The notes beneath the pieces are model-generated. The model was given only the letters and a program-made list of their open reading frames with translations, did not search any database and had not been told where the DNA came from. Below are positions 36,550 to 48,241 of a DNA stretch of 64,000 nt, one piece after another. Within the stretch, counting starts at the first letter, position 1; each line of letters begins with the position of its first letter. Position numbers and translations under genes: made by a program. This DNA comes from Anaeramoeba flamelloides (taxonomy: Eukaryota > Metamonada > Anaeramoebidae): contig JANTQA010000008.1 in assembly GCA_027625915.1 (NCBI GenBank), positions 7,371,501 to 7,435,500 on the forward strand, written 5' to 3'.

Positions 36550-38792
36550 GTGAAAATAATACATGGCATGAAAATAATCCAGGAAAAGATTTTTAATTGT
36601 GGTTATTAGGAAAATTGTTCGGTCACTTCTGTATTTAAGGGAATAGTTGAATAAAAAAAATCTTCAAGTAAATTTAATAGCAAATTTCAACTTTTTTTTA
36701 CGGTATCTTGAAATAGAAAAACAAAGTAAAAATATAATTACTACAAAAACAGAACTTACTTATAATGTTATTTTCAGAAATGAATTATTTGTTTTTAAAA
36801 GACTGATACATTTTTTTCATTTTTGAAAAGTTCAAAATCCAGCCTATTTTTGAAATTATTAAAAAAAATATTTTCTTTGAAAGAAGAAAGAATACTTAAT
36901 ATCTGTGAAGAAAGAGTACAAAAATAAACTTGAAAAATAAAACCACTAAGTTCTCGAAATAATGTATTTAAAACGTCTCCTTAATTACAAAATAATTACA
37001 ATAATTATTTTAAACTTGTAAAAAATATAATTTTTTGATTTCAAGAACAGTTTAAATTATTTTTTTTCTCTTGAATAAAAAAATACGAGAAAAAGAACTA
37101 ATAATCAAATTAAAAATTCTCACTTAAATACTTTTTTAAAACCTGGATGTTTTAACATATAATATAAAGAAATATTTTTTAATTTCATTATTCTTAATCA
37201 ATAATTAATTACTCAATCTTAATTCGTTCAGTGGGTTATTAACAACGCAAAGATTAACGGTGTCAATGTCTTTATTATTATTTATTAATTTTTTAAAACA
37301 TATTCAAACAAATAAAACCAATTCAAATTATTAATTCTAATGAAAAAAATAATAGATATTATCAAATAACAAATTTCTATAAAAAAATTTATATTGTTTA
37401 CACTCTTAATATTTGAAAAAGAATATTACCTAATCTTTTAAATTCCAAGAAATTTAATAAATATTTGTGAATAAAATAGAATGATCAATTGTTTTAGCTC
37501 TTCAAGGGTTCAATGTTTAATTTATTTCTATTGTATTTTTAAAATAAACTCCATTTCACTCAAAGGGGCCCAGCCAAAAATGAAAAAGTCACTTTATTTT
37601 TAAGAATCAACCAAACTTAGATTGTTTATAAATACGAGAAATAATAAACTTCTTATAAGAGTCCATAATTATAGCGGAAGCCCCTGAACAAACCATAAAT
37701 TTCAAAAAAAAAAAAATGTTAAAAAATTTTTTGGGCCCCATTCATTGGAACGTCTCGTGCAAAATTATCAATTTCTTTAGGAAATTAAAATCGTTGATAA
37801 TAAGATTTTTTACTTGTAAATGTATGGATTTTAAAAGAATATACAAAGCTTAACTTTTCTTAATGTTTATTTGGTTTTTCAAACTTTTTTTTTTTCAAAG
37901 TTAATTTTTAAAAAAAAAAATAAAAAAGAAAAGAAGAAAAAAAAAAAGCAAAGAACAAAAAAAACAAAATTTTACAAAATGAGAAAAAATGATTTTGATC
38001 TAAAAATTGAAAATTTTAGTTTGATAAGAGTAATGAATTAAACTCATAGAATGTCTTCCATTTCTTCAATAAAACTGGGTCCCTTTGACTGAAAAAGAGT
38101 TTAAGATTAAAATTTCAAATGATTGTTTATAAATACAGAGTCTCAAAAATTAGTAAAAAGTGAGATTTCTTCAAAATATATTTTTTTTTGCAGATTTTTC
38201 AATTTCTAATTTGATCCAAAAATCCAAACAAAAAAGGATCCAGATCTTTTGACTGAAATATTAATCGGGGAAATTGAACTCTTTTAAAAATCATAACTCG
38301 TCTCTCTAAAGTTGATAAATAAAGTTGCATAGCGGGCTTAATTGTGCCCATGTGTAAATAATTACTCTATTACATTCGTGAATGAAAATAAATAAGAGTT
38401 ACAAGTCCCTTAAAATCAAATCCTTTTTTAAAAATAAAACTTTAAAAATTATAAATCACCAACTTATCAGAATGAGGATTAATGAAATTACACTTGTTCA
38501 AAACATTATCCAATCTATCAAACAAACAAGATTAAAAATTATCATTTTCCAAATTCAAGATAACCTCTCTATAAAACTCGATTGTTTTTCAAAAAAAAGT
38601 TGATAAACTTTGGTTATCAAACAATTACTTTAGTATTTTATGGTGACCCTACTTTAATGAACTTTAAGTAGGTTTACTACTATGCTCATAAAAAATATGG
38701 TATTTATAAAAAGGATTTGATTAAAAATCAAAGAAATTACATATCAACTTTACTAATTCATAATTAAAAATCTTGTCCTGGATTATTTTCAT
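36550..38792. mobile_element. 2.2-kb non-coding element with ~35-bp terminal inverted repeats
   Basis: The left end (from 36568, ATGAAAATAATCCAGGA then AAGATTTTTAATTGTG) and right end (to 38792, the inverse with few changes) are terminal inverted repeats. A second copy starts at 52360 and smaller relatives lie at 13278-13790 and 9480-9880. No transposase frame was found, so it appears non-autonomous; the family is not identified. Confidence 0.75.
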
Positions 38793-40713
38793 TTACCTTA
38801 TTTTTTTCCCTTCTATATTATAAAACCAAAAACTTTATGATATTCTAGAACACAGCTAAGATAAAATTAAAACCAATCTTGTTAAGCTTCTTACTTCACT
38901 TACTTTTTATTTTTCGCTGAAAATACATATTTACAATAGAACTAACTCTATTATGTTTTAAAAGGAATTATGAAAATGTTGGTGAATCAATAAAATTTTG
39001 TTTCCCTGCCTTAAGAGGAAAATATCAAAATTGTAAGCCAAAATAGCTTTTACCTAAAAAAACAATATATAATATAAACACCTTAATTTCAAAAATAATA
39101 CAAGATCTCTTTACATAATCTTCTTTTAAGACTGTAAAAATGGTGGCAGTCATAAAAGAAATGTACTTGGACTCTCAAATTTAAATAGCCCTTAAATTGA
39201 AATAGAAAAAATTTTCATCTTTTTTTCGAAAAAATATTGCTTCATAAGCAAACAAACTAAATCAGGAACAACACTCATATTAAAATTTCTTTTCAAATTT
39301 GGAACAAAAAATTGATTACCAAAATCTGAAAAACAAAAAAAAAAGCAAACCTTTTCAAAATCCTATTCAACCCCAAACAAATTTTGAAAAACGTGTTAAA
39401 AGTTCTTATACAAATGTGGGTTTGGTTAAGTGTCGATAAGAAAAGGGGACAAATCAAAATAATTTCTCGTTTTTGTCATTTTTTTAAAAATATCGAAAGA
39501 ATTTTTTTATATAATTTAAGGTATGTTACTTCTTCTGTTCAATTCTTTGTCTTTATCCTTTTTTTTTATTTTAACTTTACTTGGTTTTGTTCTTGTGTTT
39601 AGCTATTTGCTTTAAGTCGAACACTTTTTTTTTTAAAAAATTTCCTTTTCTACAAAAGATCAATTAACACTTTACCATTTTCGCTTTTAAAAACCAAACA
39701 CTTTTTTGGTTTGAAAATAAAAAAAGAGAAAAAAAGAAAATAAAAAGAAAAATAAAAAGAAAAAAAAGAAAAAGAAAAAGAAAAATTAACCGAAATTAAT
39801 TTTTTTCTGATTAAAAAAATATTTGTTTTTAAAACAATCATCAATTAACTGAGAGCAACCTTCTCGAATGTTGTTTTAAAAAAGTGTGAACAAAAAAAAT
39901 TATCAATAAAGTATTGAAAATAGGTAAATTGTAGTCTTTCTGGACTATTAATAGAAACTTTTGAAAATTTTATTTGTCATACTTTTTTTAAATGGCCTTT
40001 TGAAAAAAAATTGTGTCTTGGATACTCGAATTGTCAGCAAATTTACTTCAATAAACCTTAAAGCAAACAAAAACAATTCTCTTCAAGATACAAATTCGTT
40101 TGTTAGCTCTAAAAGGAATGTGTTTTTAAACAATTATTTGATCAAAATACTTAAAAGGAGACAAACAAACGAGAGCACGTCTATTAATTCACATAAATCA
40201 GTAATTAGAACAATTCAAATTAAAACTTTCTCAGGCCAAATTGTGAAGAATAAAACTTCTTGTAGAGAATTAATTCTTAATAACTCCAATGATGTGAATA
40301 ATAGATTCCAAAAGTTTTTTTTTATTAATTTTTTTTTTTTCTCCTTTTATGTACTGGCTTTGCTATTGTTTTTGCAAAAAGGCAAAATTTTGAAGATTCC
40401 ACTATAATTATTTCCTTTTCTTTCTTGAGCACTATTGATCTCTCAAAACAGCTTTCTTTTGATTTGACAATAAACTTTTCGTTGGTTTGACTCCAAAGAA
40501 AAAAAAAAAAAAAAAAAAAAATGCTGTGAATTTATTTTCACACCATTTTATTTGCCTACCAAGGAATTTTTCTATTTTCTTAAAAAATAAAAAACCAAAT
40601 AATAAAACCCAAACCGATCTTTACCAACCATTTCTAATAAATTTATTCTTTTCAAATTTGATTACACAAACACTCAATTTCATAATAACCAACCACTAAA
40701 ACAAGATCCGAAT
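38793..40713 (+). other. Upstream region of folD with a possible exon
   Basis: Mostly AT-rich. About 39384-39525 and 39961-40310 have open, less repetitive frames. The last 200 bp before 40714 are probably the folD promoter and leader, with A-runs at 40498-40520. Confidence 0.4.
39961..40310 (+). CDS. Coding-like segment of unknown identity
   Basis: The frame reads, among others, VLDTRIVSKFTSINLKANK and RTIQIKTFSGQIVKNKTS, with balanced amino-acid use unlike the surrounding homopolymeric sequence. A stop follows at 40407 after a Phe-rich run. An acceptor-like AATAG lies at about 39950. It could be a terminal exon of a plus-strand gene or old coding debris. I recognise no family. Confidence 0.3.
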
Positions 40714-41613
40714 ATGAGCAGAAAAGACAAAATTATTGATGGAAAAAAAATAGCGTCTGAAATCCAAGAAGAACTCTATAGCGAAATCCAAGTTCTTAAA
40801 ACCGTTTCTCCTAAAAAGCCAGGCTTGGCTGTTATTTTAGTTGGAAACCGAAAGGATTCCCAAGCATATGTAAGAATGAAAAAGAAGATGGCCCGAAAAT
40901 TAGGAATTGTCGATTTTGAAAAGAATTTACCTGAAAACATTTCACAAGAGGAATTGTTACAAGTTGTCACCGAATATAACAACAACCCAGAAGTCAATGG
41001 CATCTTAGTCCAATTACCATTACCAAAGCACATTGATGAGGAAACTATCCTTAACGCAATCTCACCAGAGAAGGACGTTGATGGATTTTCACCAATCAAC
41101 ATGGGTAACCTTTGTATGAAGGGCCGTGATCCACTCTTTGTACCATGTACCCCCAAGGGATGTATCGAACTTATCAAGAGATCTGGCGTCAACATCTCTG
41201 GCAAAAAGGCAGTCATCGTCGGAAGATCAAACATTGTCGGTTTACCAATTTCCTTCTTATTGTTACACGAAAATGCTACAATCACCGTTTGCCACTCGAG
41301 AACCAAAGATATTGCCAAGGAAGTCAAAGATGCAGATATTGTTATTGCAGCATTGGGCGCACCTGAATTTGTTAAGGGTGATTGGATTAAAAAGGGCGCA
41401 GTCATTATCGATGTCGGTATCAACGCAGTCCCAGACAAAACCAAAAAACGTGGTTACAGACTCGTCGGCGATGTTGACTTTGAAGGATGTCTTAAAAATG
41501 CTTCAAAAATTACACCAGTACCAGGTGGTGTTGGCCCACAAACCATTATCCAACTCATGAAAAGTACAGTAGAAGGATTCAAAAGACAAAATGGAATCAA
41601 AAAACTTTTATAA
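40714..41613 (+). CDS. folD: Bifunctional methylenetetrahydrofolate dehydrogenase/cyclohydrolase
   Basis: Interconverts 5,10-methylene-THF, 5,10-methenyl-THF and 10-formyl-THF using NAD(P). It is a single exon of 299 residues, the normal length for a stand-alone FolD. The catalytic Tyr52 and Lys56 sit in AYVRMKKK, Gln100 in GILVQLPLP, and the aspartates in KDVDGF. The dinucleotide-binding segment is VIVGRSNIVGLP (168-179), and the C-terminal signature is TPVPGGVGP, here followed by Gln rather than the usual Met. The protein reads most like plant and other eukaryotic FolD forms and lacks the formyl-THF synthetase domain of C1-THF synthase. No organelle presequence is visible, so it is probably cytosolic. 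Codon use is less AT-biased than that of its neighbours, consistent with strong expression. Confidence 0.97.
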   Translation: MSRKDKIIDGKKIASEIQEELYSEIQVLKTVSPKKPGLAVILVGNRKDSQAYVRMKKKMARKLGIVDFEKNLPENISQEELLQVVTEYNNNPEVNGILVQLPLPKHIDEETILNAISPEKDVDGFSPINMGNLCMKGRDPLFVPCTPKGCIELIKRSGVNISGKKAVIVGRSNIVGLPISFLLLHENATITVCHSRTKDIAKEVKDADIVIAALGAPEFVKGDWIKKGAVIIDVGINAVPDKTKKRGYRLVGDVDFEGCLKNASKITPVPGGVGPQTIIQLMKSTVEGFKRQNGIKKLL

Positions 41614-44432
41614 TTTATCATTCTATTCCAAAAAACTTTTTTATTATTTCAAATTAGTTATATTATTTTACTCGGTTACCCATTTAATATTAAGATTTTA
41701 CAGAGAGTTGAGAAATTCTATTTTATCCAATCCTAATTTGTTCTTTAATATTAAAAAAAAAAAAAAATACAAAAATATTCAAATTTTGTTGATTAATTAC
41801 AATCAATCGTCAAGTTAATTAAAAGAAATATTAATTCAATGTTTAACCATTTTTACTAAACATATTTTGATAATTTTTTTTATTTTTTGTTATTTATGGA
41901 TTTATTAGTTTTATTTTTGATCGATTTTTTTGGTGACTTTATGAATATTACTTTCACTTTCTTGTCGTTCGATTCTGGGTCTTATTAATTGTGGAATGGT
42001 TAATAAATACCATTAATTTTCTTCATACTGGGAGGTGAATTAGTTTCTTTAAAATGATAAAGTGAAGATGATCTTCATTTGGTTGAAAAAAATTGAGTGT
42101 TTGAAATATTCCCGAAAATACCCGAAAATTGAAAATAATCAAAAAATTCAAACCACTTAAAAACACATTTATAAGAACTTTTAAAATATCTGAGTGTCTA
42201 CAGATAAATGTTTATTGTAAATATAACAATTTTCCTTTAAGACTATTATTTTTTTTTGAATTTTCTTCCTTCAGCTCTTTGAACAGTTTAGGTAACTTTT
42301 GAGTATATTTGGGCTTGTTAGTAACAATAAGGAAAGTATATTTGTGAATGATATGGGTGCTGTTGGACCATTGGTTTATCTTGGGTTAGATTAAATCAGT
42401 TTTTAAGCTGGAACTGAAAGTTAAATCAGGTTTGGCTTGTGTAGGATATATTATGTGTATTCACAATTCGGTATTACGTGGCTATTTTTGGATTTCATTT
42501 AAGATTACTAAATTATAAGTAATGATGTACAATTAGCACGTATCTTTACAAAGATATTTTCTCACCTTTTTAATACCATTTAATAATCACCAGAAATGCC
42601 ACAGATATCTAAGATACCAATTTGGTTTTACACAAAATGAATTCAATACTCTTTCCCAAAATTTATATTTTTTTACATTTTGTATTTTTCAGCCAAAAAA
42701 AAGTTCAATAATAAAATTATAATTTTACCATTAACGTGTGTTGGTACTTAGAATTACTTTCGAGTTGTTGAAAAGAGTTTTTTAGTGGTTTAAAAATTGT
42801 TAAGTATTTTCAATTTTCAACTATTTTCCGGATATTTGATAGATCCAAAAGATTGAAAAAAATATTTATGTTTTTCAGCAACCATCAATCAATTGATAAC
42901 AACCCTCTTAATAGTTGTTTATATAAAATACTAAAAAATAATTTTCAAAAGTATCTATAAAATAGATCACAAAGACTACAATGAGGATATTTCCAGAAAT
43001 TTATTAAAAAACTTTTTATTGGAATTTTTTTAAAATGGCTTTAATTAATCAAAAGATATGATGATCAAAATTGAAAATTTTAAAATCAAAAAAAAAAAAT
43101 TTAAATTCTTTTTTTTATTATTTTTAAGTATCAACAAGTTTTTAATTGACAATTTATTAAATACAAAAATACAATTTCTCAAAGAAAAAAAAAATCTTTT
43201 AAATAGTATTCTATGATAAAACCCAAATAGAACTTCTACCCAATTGGAATATTAAAAGTTATTTATAATTTATCAAATACAAAAAACAAAAAATAAAGAA
43301 TTCTCAATCAAAACAAAATAAAATTCTGTTAGAAATTATGGAGTTGTGACTTATAGTTAAGAGTTAGATTTTAAAAAAAGTTAATATATTGAAGAGTGTA
43401 TCTGACAATGTCTTCTTTTATTTCTTCAAACCTAACCGATATATAACAATTGTGCTTATATACAGTCATCGGATAATTTTAAACTATATTTCGTTTTCTA
43501 AGACAGAATAAAGATAATAATAAAAAATGTAACAAGACCAAAGTATTGGGGATAATAAATAAATGAAGAAATAAATTAACAAGAATTTAAAAATTCGTGA
43601 TTTGAAAAAAACTTAAAGTTATTTATCTCTATAAATAATATTTTACATTGTTATTAGCGTATATTGGGATTTGATTTCATTTTTTTCCTGATAATACGTG
43701 ATGAGTTTTACCAACTAAATAAAAAATATTCTAGGGCAATATTCAATGTTAAATCAGTTCACAACGTCCACAAAAATTAATCTATATTTTCCTTTGCACT
43801 GATACTGAAGTTAAAATTTTTACTTTTATTGAGTTCTTTTTTTTTATTATCTTCGAGTTTTTACACCCTTGTATGAAATTGGTTTTATCCTCAAATTTTA
43901 TTTCATAACATGATAATATTTTGGATTTTGATCCTTTTTTCCTTCTATTTTGTCTATTTATTTTGGATATATGCAAAGGATTTCAGTTTGAATAAAGTTT
44001 CTTATAATTTCCAATATAGATTTGACCGGTTTCAAAATATTTATTTAGAAATTGGTTAATTTTGAGTTTTTTTTTTAATTTCCAGTTTTTATCCTTCTTG
44101 TTTAGATTTTACTGTACCATTTATGTGTTTGATGTTAGTTACCTCAGTATTTTTTTTTTTTTTTTATTTTGATAACTTCTTTTAACATTTCTTCCATACA
44201 CATATTTATTATTTAGATATTTTCAAACTTTGAATTCAACAAAACTCTTCAATAGAAATTCTATTTTTCCAATAAAAATTAATACGAATAAATCAAAAAC
44301 GGTTATATTAATTACCCTTTTTTTACAAAATAGAAAACTAAAAAACATTATGTATGTATTTAAATCAATTTATAGACAATTTAATAAGTATTAATTATTA
44401 ATGGAAAGTTCAAGAATATTATACAAAAACTA

Positions 44433-44910
44433 CTGTAGTCAAAATAAAGCGTGCCAAAAAATTTAATGCGTGTTTCAAAATAAAAAGCGTGTTTTTTTGT
44501 TATAGTTGACCGATACATTAACCAATCCAAGAAACCAATAATAAACCCTAAAAAAATATGGTAGTGGTTTCTTAAAGTTCTATTATTTAAAAAGAAATTC
44601 TAAAAATGAAGGATCAAATTGCAAAATTTATCTCAAAAAATAGAGTTAATTTTTTAGAAAATTTTTAATCATCAAAAAAACAAAAAATTTCAAAAAAATT
44701 GAGAATATTATGAAAAATTTTCAACTAATAGCGTGAATAATTTAAATTTTACTGAAAATAACCAGACCTTTACTTTCAAAATTGATTTGTACTTAGGTAT
44801 ACTATTTGGTAGTAGATTGGACATTGCCTTGGTATAAGAATAAAAAAAAGCACGGATAATATTTTGAAACACGGATTATAGTCGTTGTGCACGCATTATT
44901 TTGATCACTG
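44433..44910. mobile_element. 478-bp MITE-like element with CAGTGATC ends
   Basis: The ends are inverted repeats of about 46 bp (the right end read inward is CAGTGATCAAAATAATGCG; the left has CTGTAGTCAAAATAAAGCG), flanked by TA at 44431-44432 and 44911-44912. The interior is non-coding. The TA flanks and terminal CAGT suggest Tc1/mariner ancestry. Confidence 0.72.
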
Positions 44911-45122
44911 TATTAGGTATATCAATTATATAAATATAGAGTCTTGTCTTCAAGTGTCTGAATCGCAGCCAAATATATTCAACTTCTATGATTTTTTTTT
45001 AATTCTTGTTTTTATTTAGAAAAAAAAACAATAAGGTTAAAAAATTATTTAAAATTGAAGGGTTTAACTTACATATTAAAACTCAAAAAATTTCACAAAT
45101 TACCTAAATAAATATTCTTATG

Positions 45123-45241
45123 TAAATGAAAAGAATAACCAATGAGAAATCTTGTAATTTATACAAAGAATATTTTGACTTAGAAAAAGTTGAAGATACA
45201 GATCATTGTTTATTTAACTACCCGTCATATAAAGACAATTG
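45123..45241 (+). mobile_element. LINE ORF2 C-terminal remnant
   Basis: The frame from 45127 reads MKRITNEKSCNLYKEYF and then VEDTDHCLFNYPSYKDN before a stop. This matches the zinc-knuckle-like tail of non-LTR element proteins ('C..C....T..H.LF.CP.Y'), with two of the cysteines replaced. Nothing else of the element is recognisable nearby. Confidence 0.5.
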
Positions 45242-45429
45242 ATTTTTTTGAATAAAAAGTGTTAATTAATAAACACAAAAATATCTCGAAACATATCAAA
45301 GATATTATTCAAAAAAAGCAAACACTATTTATTTTTCAATTGGTTAACGATAAAGTAAATTACGATTCTTGGAATTTCAAAACAAAAATTTAGAAATTAT
45401 TTCAAGTACTATAGAGCTCTATCAAGTAC

Positions 45430-45640
45430 CACATAGCGTTGTCAAGTGTTGTAAAGTATCTATCTTTTCCATAATTCAAAAGAATAAAGTAAAATTAAAG
45501 ATTGGTCTGAATCTTATAAATTCTCGAAAAGTTAAATGTGGGTGTTTTCTTTGATTTTAGAAATAAAAAATTTTTTTTTAAATTTTCTGTTAATTCTCTG
45601 AAATTTAAAAAAACCTAAAAGTTGTAAGAGGAAAGTAACA
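45430..45640. repeat. Hairpin cluster 3
   Basis: One hairpin of each type: about 45460-45540 (CCATAATTCAAAAGAATAAAG and a decayed inverse) and about 45543-45630 (TTTAGAAATAAAAAATTT, then a downstream inverse ending AAAAAAACCTAAAAG). Confidence 0.6.
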
Positions 45641-46194
45641 CCTCTTCAAAATAATTATAAAAATAAAACAGACTCTTTTTTAAGTGTTTTTCTTTTTTTT
45701 TTTTTAATATGATTGAAGATCTCATCTTCTATGATTCTTGCCCACTAACACCAACATTGATTGTAAATTAAATTATGGAAAAAATAATGATCTTTTAGAT
45801 ATGTCTAATAATGTAAATTTAAATGATAAGTTTATCTTTAATATAATTCAACTAGATTTTATTTTATCACAATAAAACCATCTCTGTATTTGATTTTCTC
45901 ATTGTAAGCTTTCCAAAAGACATGTTATCAAGATAATTTTTTTACTTCGAAGGAAAAGAATCAATATAAACTAAATCCTAGTCAATTGGGCTCAGATTGT
46001 AACAAATATATTATATCTGTTAAAAGGGTTTGGATGGATATTAGAAGAAAAAAATTTATTTTTGGAAATTTTTACTTTTTTTTTTCGATTTTTTTTTTAA
46101 AAGTAATTCGTTTGTATTTTTTTTTTAATTGCAAGATCTATAGTAACTGGGCTAAAATATATTATTTCAATGTTATTGAAACAGTGAGAATGGT

Positions 46195-46521
46195 TTGAGA
46201 GAAATCATCTTGATTTCTATTAGGATTTTAATTGTTTTTCAATTAAAGATTAAAATGATTATTATTATTTTTTTAATCCGGTCTTACACTAAGAATTTTG
46301 GTTTTTCAATTCATAAGAAAATATATAGATTGATTAGATTTACTTCATATTGGTCTCAACTATTCTCCCATGTGTATTATTCTATCATTTCTTATTTGCC
46401 CCCCCAATGGAAAATTATCAAAAATAATAGATATTTTAGAAATTTTTTTGGTACTCCTTTTACAGAAACAAAGTTTATAATATTATTAAATTTGGATATC
46501 AAATTAAAAGTAAAAGAATAG
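46195..46521 (+). CDS. Coding-like segment of unknown identity
   Basis: The open frame contains SIHKKIYRLIRFTSYWSQL and SIISYLPPQWKIIKNNRYF, which is compositionally protein-like, and ends at a TAG. No start context, splice partner or family could be recognised. It may be an isolated exon or LINE debris, since a LINE tail lies 1 kb upstream. Confidence 0.25.
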   Translation: MREIILISIRILIVFQLKIKMIIIIFLIRSYTKNFGFSIHKKIYRLIRFTSYWSQLFSHVYYSIISYLPPQWKIIKNNRYFRNFFGTPFTETKFIILLNLDIKLKVKE

Positions 46522-46714
46522 AGCAAAATAAAAAAAATTAGACGTATGTTTTTTTATTTTATATTAAATTGTTTTTATTTTTTCATGTGGCTATTCATTT
46601 CAAATAAAATATAGATAACTATACATTAAAGGAAAATCAATAAACAATTTAATTTTGAAGTTTTTGCGATTCAAATAAACTTAAAAAAAATAAAATAATT
46701 TTGAAAAATCTTTT

Positions 46715-48209
46715 TTATTTGTTTTTTTTTTCTTTTTCTTGTTCTTTGATTAGCTTAATAATTTTTCTATATTCTAGAGCGTCTCGATACCTTGAATTAA
46801 TAATAGGAAGCTGTGAAACTTGGCTCATTTTCTAAAATTTATTTTCATTGTTGATATTATTCAATATAATAAGAGAAAGAAAAAAAAAAAAAAAAAAAGA
46901 GGTTTTTTTGTTAAAAGCTAAAAATAATATTTTGAAAAAAAAATAATTAAAGAGAAAATATTTTTGAAATAATTTAAATCTATTTAACTTACTTTTTGTA
47001 CATTTTGCGAGTATAATTCTGGATTCTTTTTTTCTTCTGGGTTTGGAATAATTGGATCCATAAAAGTCATTTCAATTGAATTGTAAATATTACAAAATTG
47101 CGCAATACAAACAACAAAAGGATGATAGTATGTGTATGTTAAATCAAGAAATGGAAGTGGAAAACATCCTTTATATTTAATAATAATTGGCTGGATTGGA
47201 ATACCAGCAGAAAAGGCACCAACTTTAAAAGAAAGTAAACATTTATTATTGCTTGTAGTTCCTTCAGGGAAAATAACAAGTGGAAAAATTCCCTTTGTTT
47301 CCCCTCTTTTTTGGATCTCTTTAAAAATCCAACTATTTTTTTTCTTTCGATCAACGAATAAACCCTGTAAACACTTATTTATATTACCAATAAAAGGCAT
47401 ACGTCTCACAGATTCCTTTTGTATTAAATATAAGATATATATGTGTGTGCGTGTGTGATTTTGAAAGAATTAAAACAATAATTCTATTAGATTAATTATT
47501 AAATAAAATATTTAGATTAATAATTAGTGACAAACTTTAGCAATGAACCCGCCAGTTATAAATGATAAAATGAGTTCCATATCAAGTAGAGATGAATGAT
47601 TTGAGATTATAATTCTTTCTTTTCTATTTTTTTTCCAGTTTTTATACTAAAAAAATTATAAATATATATAATAATAAAACAAAACATAAATATATTTTTG
47701 AGATAATAGTTCAAAATTTAAAGAAAAATACAACTTGTATATATTATTTACAATAAACACTCCTTTTATTTATACACTTTTTACAATATATACATGCCAT
47801 TTTTTTTGTACAAATTTTAAAATTAAATATTTTATACTATCTGGGATGAAATTGAAAGAAAATTAGTCCATAACCAAGAAGAATTCAGAAAATCAGCTTA
47901 AGGTGAATATAAATGTAAGCTATCTTTGATTTTAATTTTACAGTAAATAAATTCAAAATGTGCTACTTTTCCTTTTTAGACATTGATGCCTTTTCAAAAG
48001 TAAAGTTTAAATTGAATCTCAATAACAATTTTTTTTCAATAGGCACTATCTTTGGAGTTACCAAATATAAAACAAAAGAGATAATAAATCTGAATTAATG
48101 TTACAAAAGAGATCGAGTAAAAAAAAAAAAAGATGAGAAACTCAAATTTAGAAGAATTTTCAGATCTTCCAATATAAAATTGGTAATGTGAAAGGTCTAG
48201 CACCCCCAT

Positions 48210-48241
<32 letters not shown>

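Larger units (their letters stand above)
41614..46714. other. Gene-poor region between folD and the acyltransferase gene
   Basis: Contains a 478-bp MITE-like element (44433-44910), a LINE tail remnant (45123-45241), a hairpin cluster (45430-45640) and a coding-like segment (46195-46521). From 41614 to 44430 I see only AT-rich sequence and homopolymer runs. Confidence 0.55.

Noticed and set aside
40776-41444. 222-codon open frame antisense to folD
   Set aside because: It lies fully opposite a well-conserved enzyme; such antisense frames follow from its codon bias, and no family resemblance was seen.
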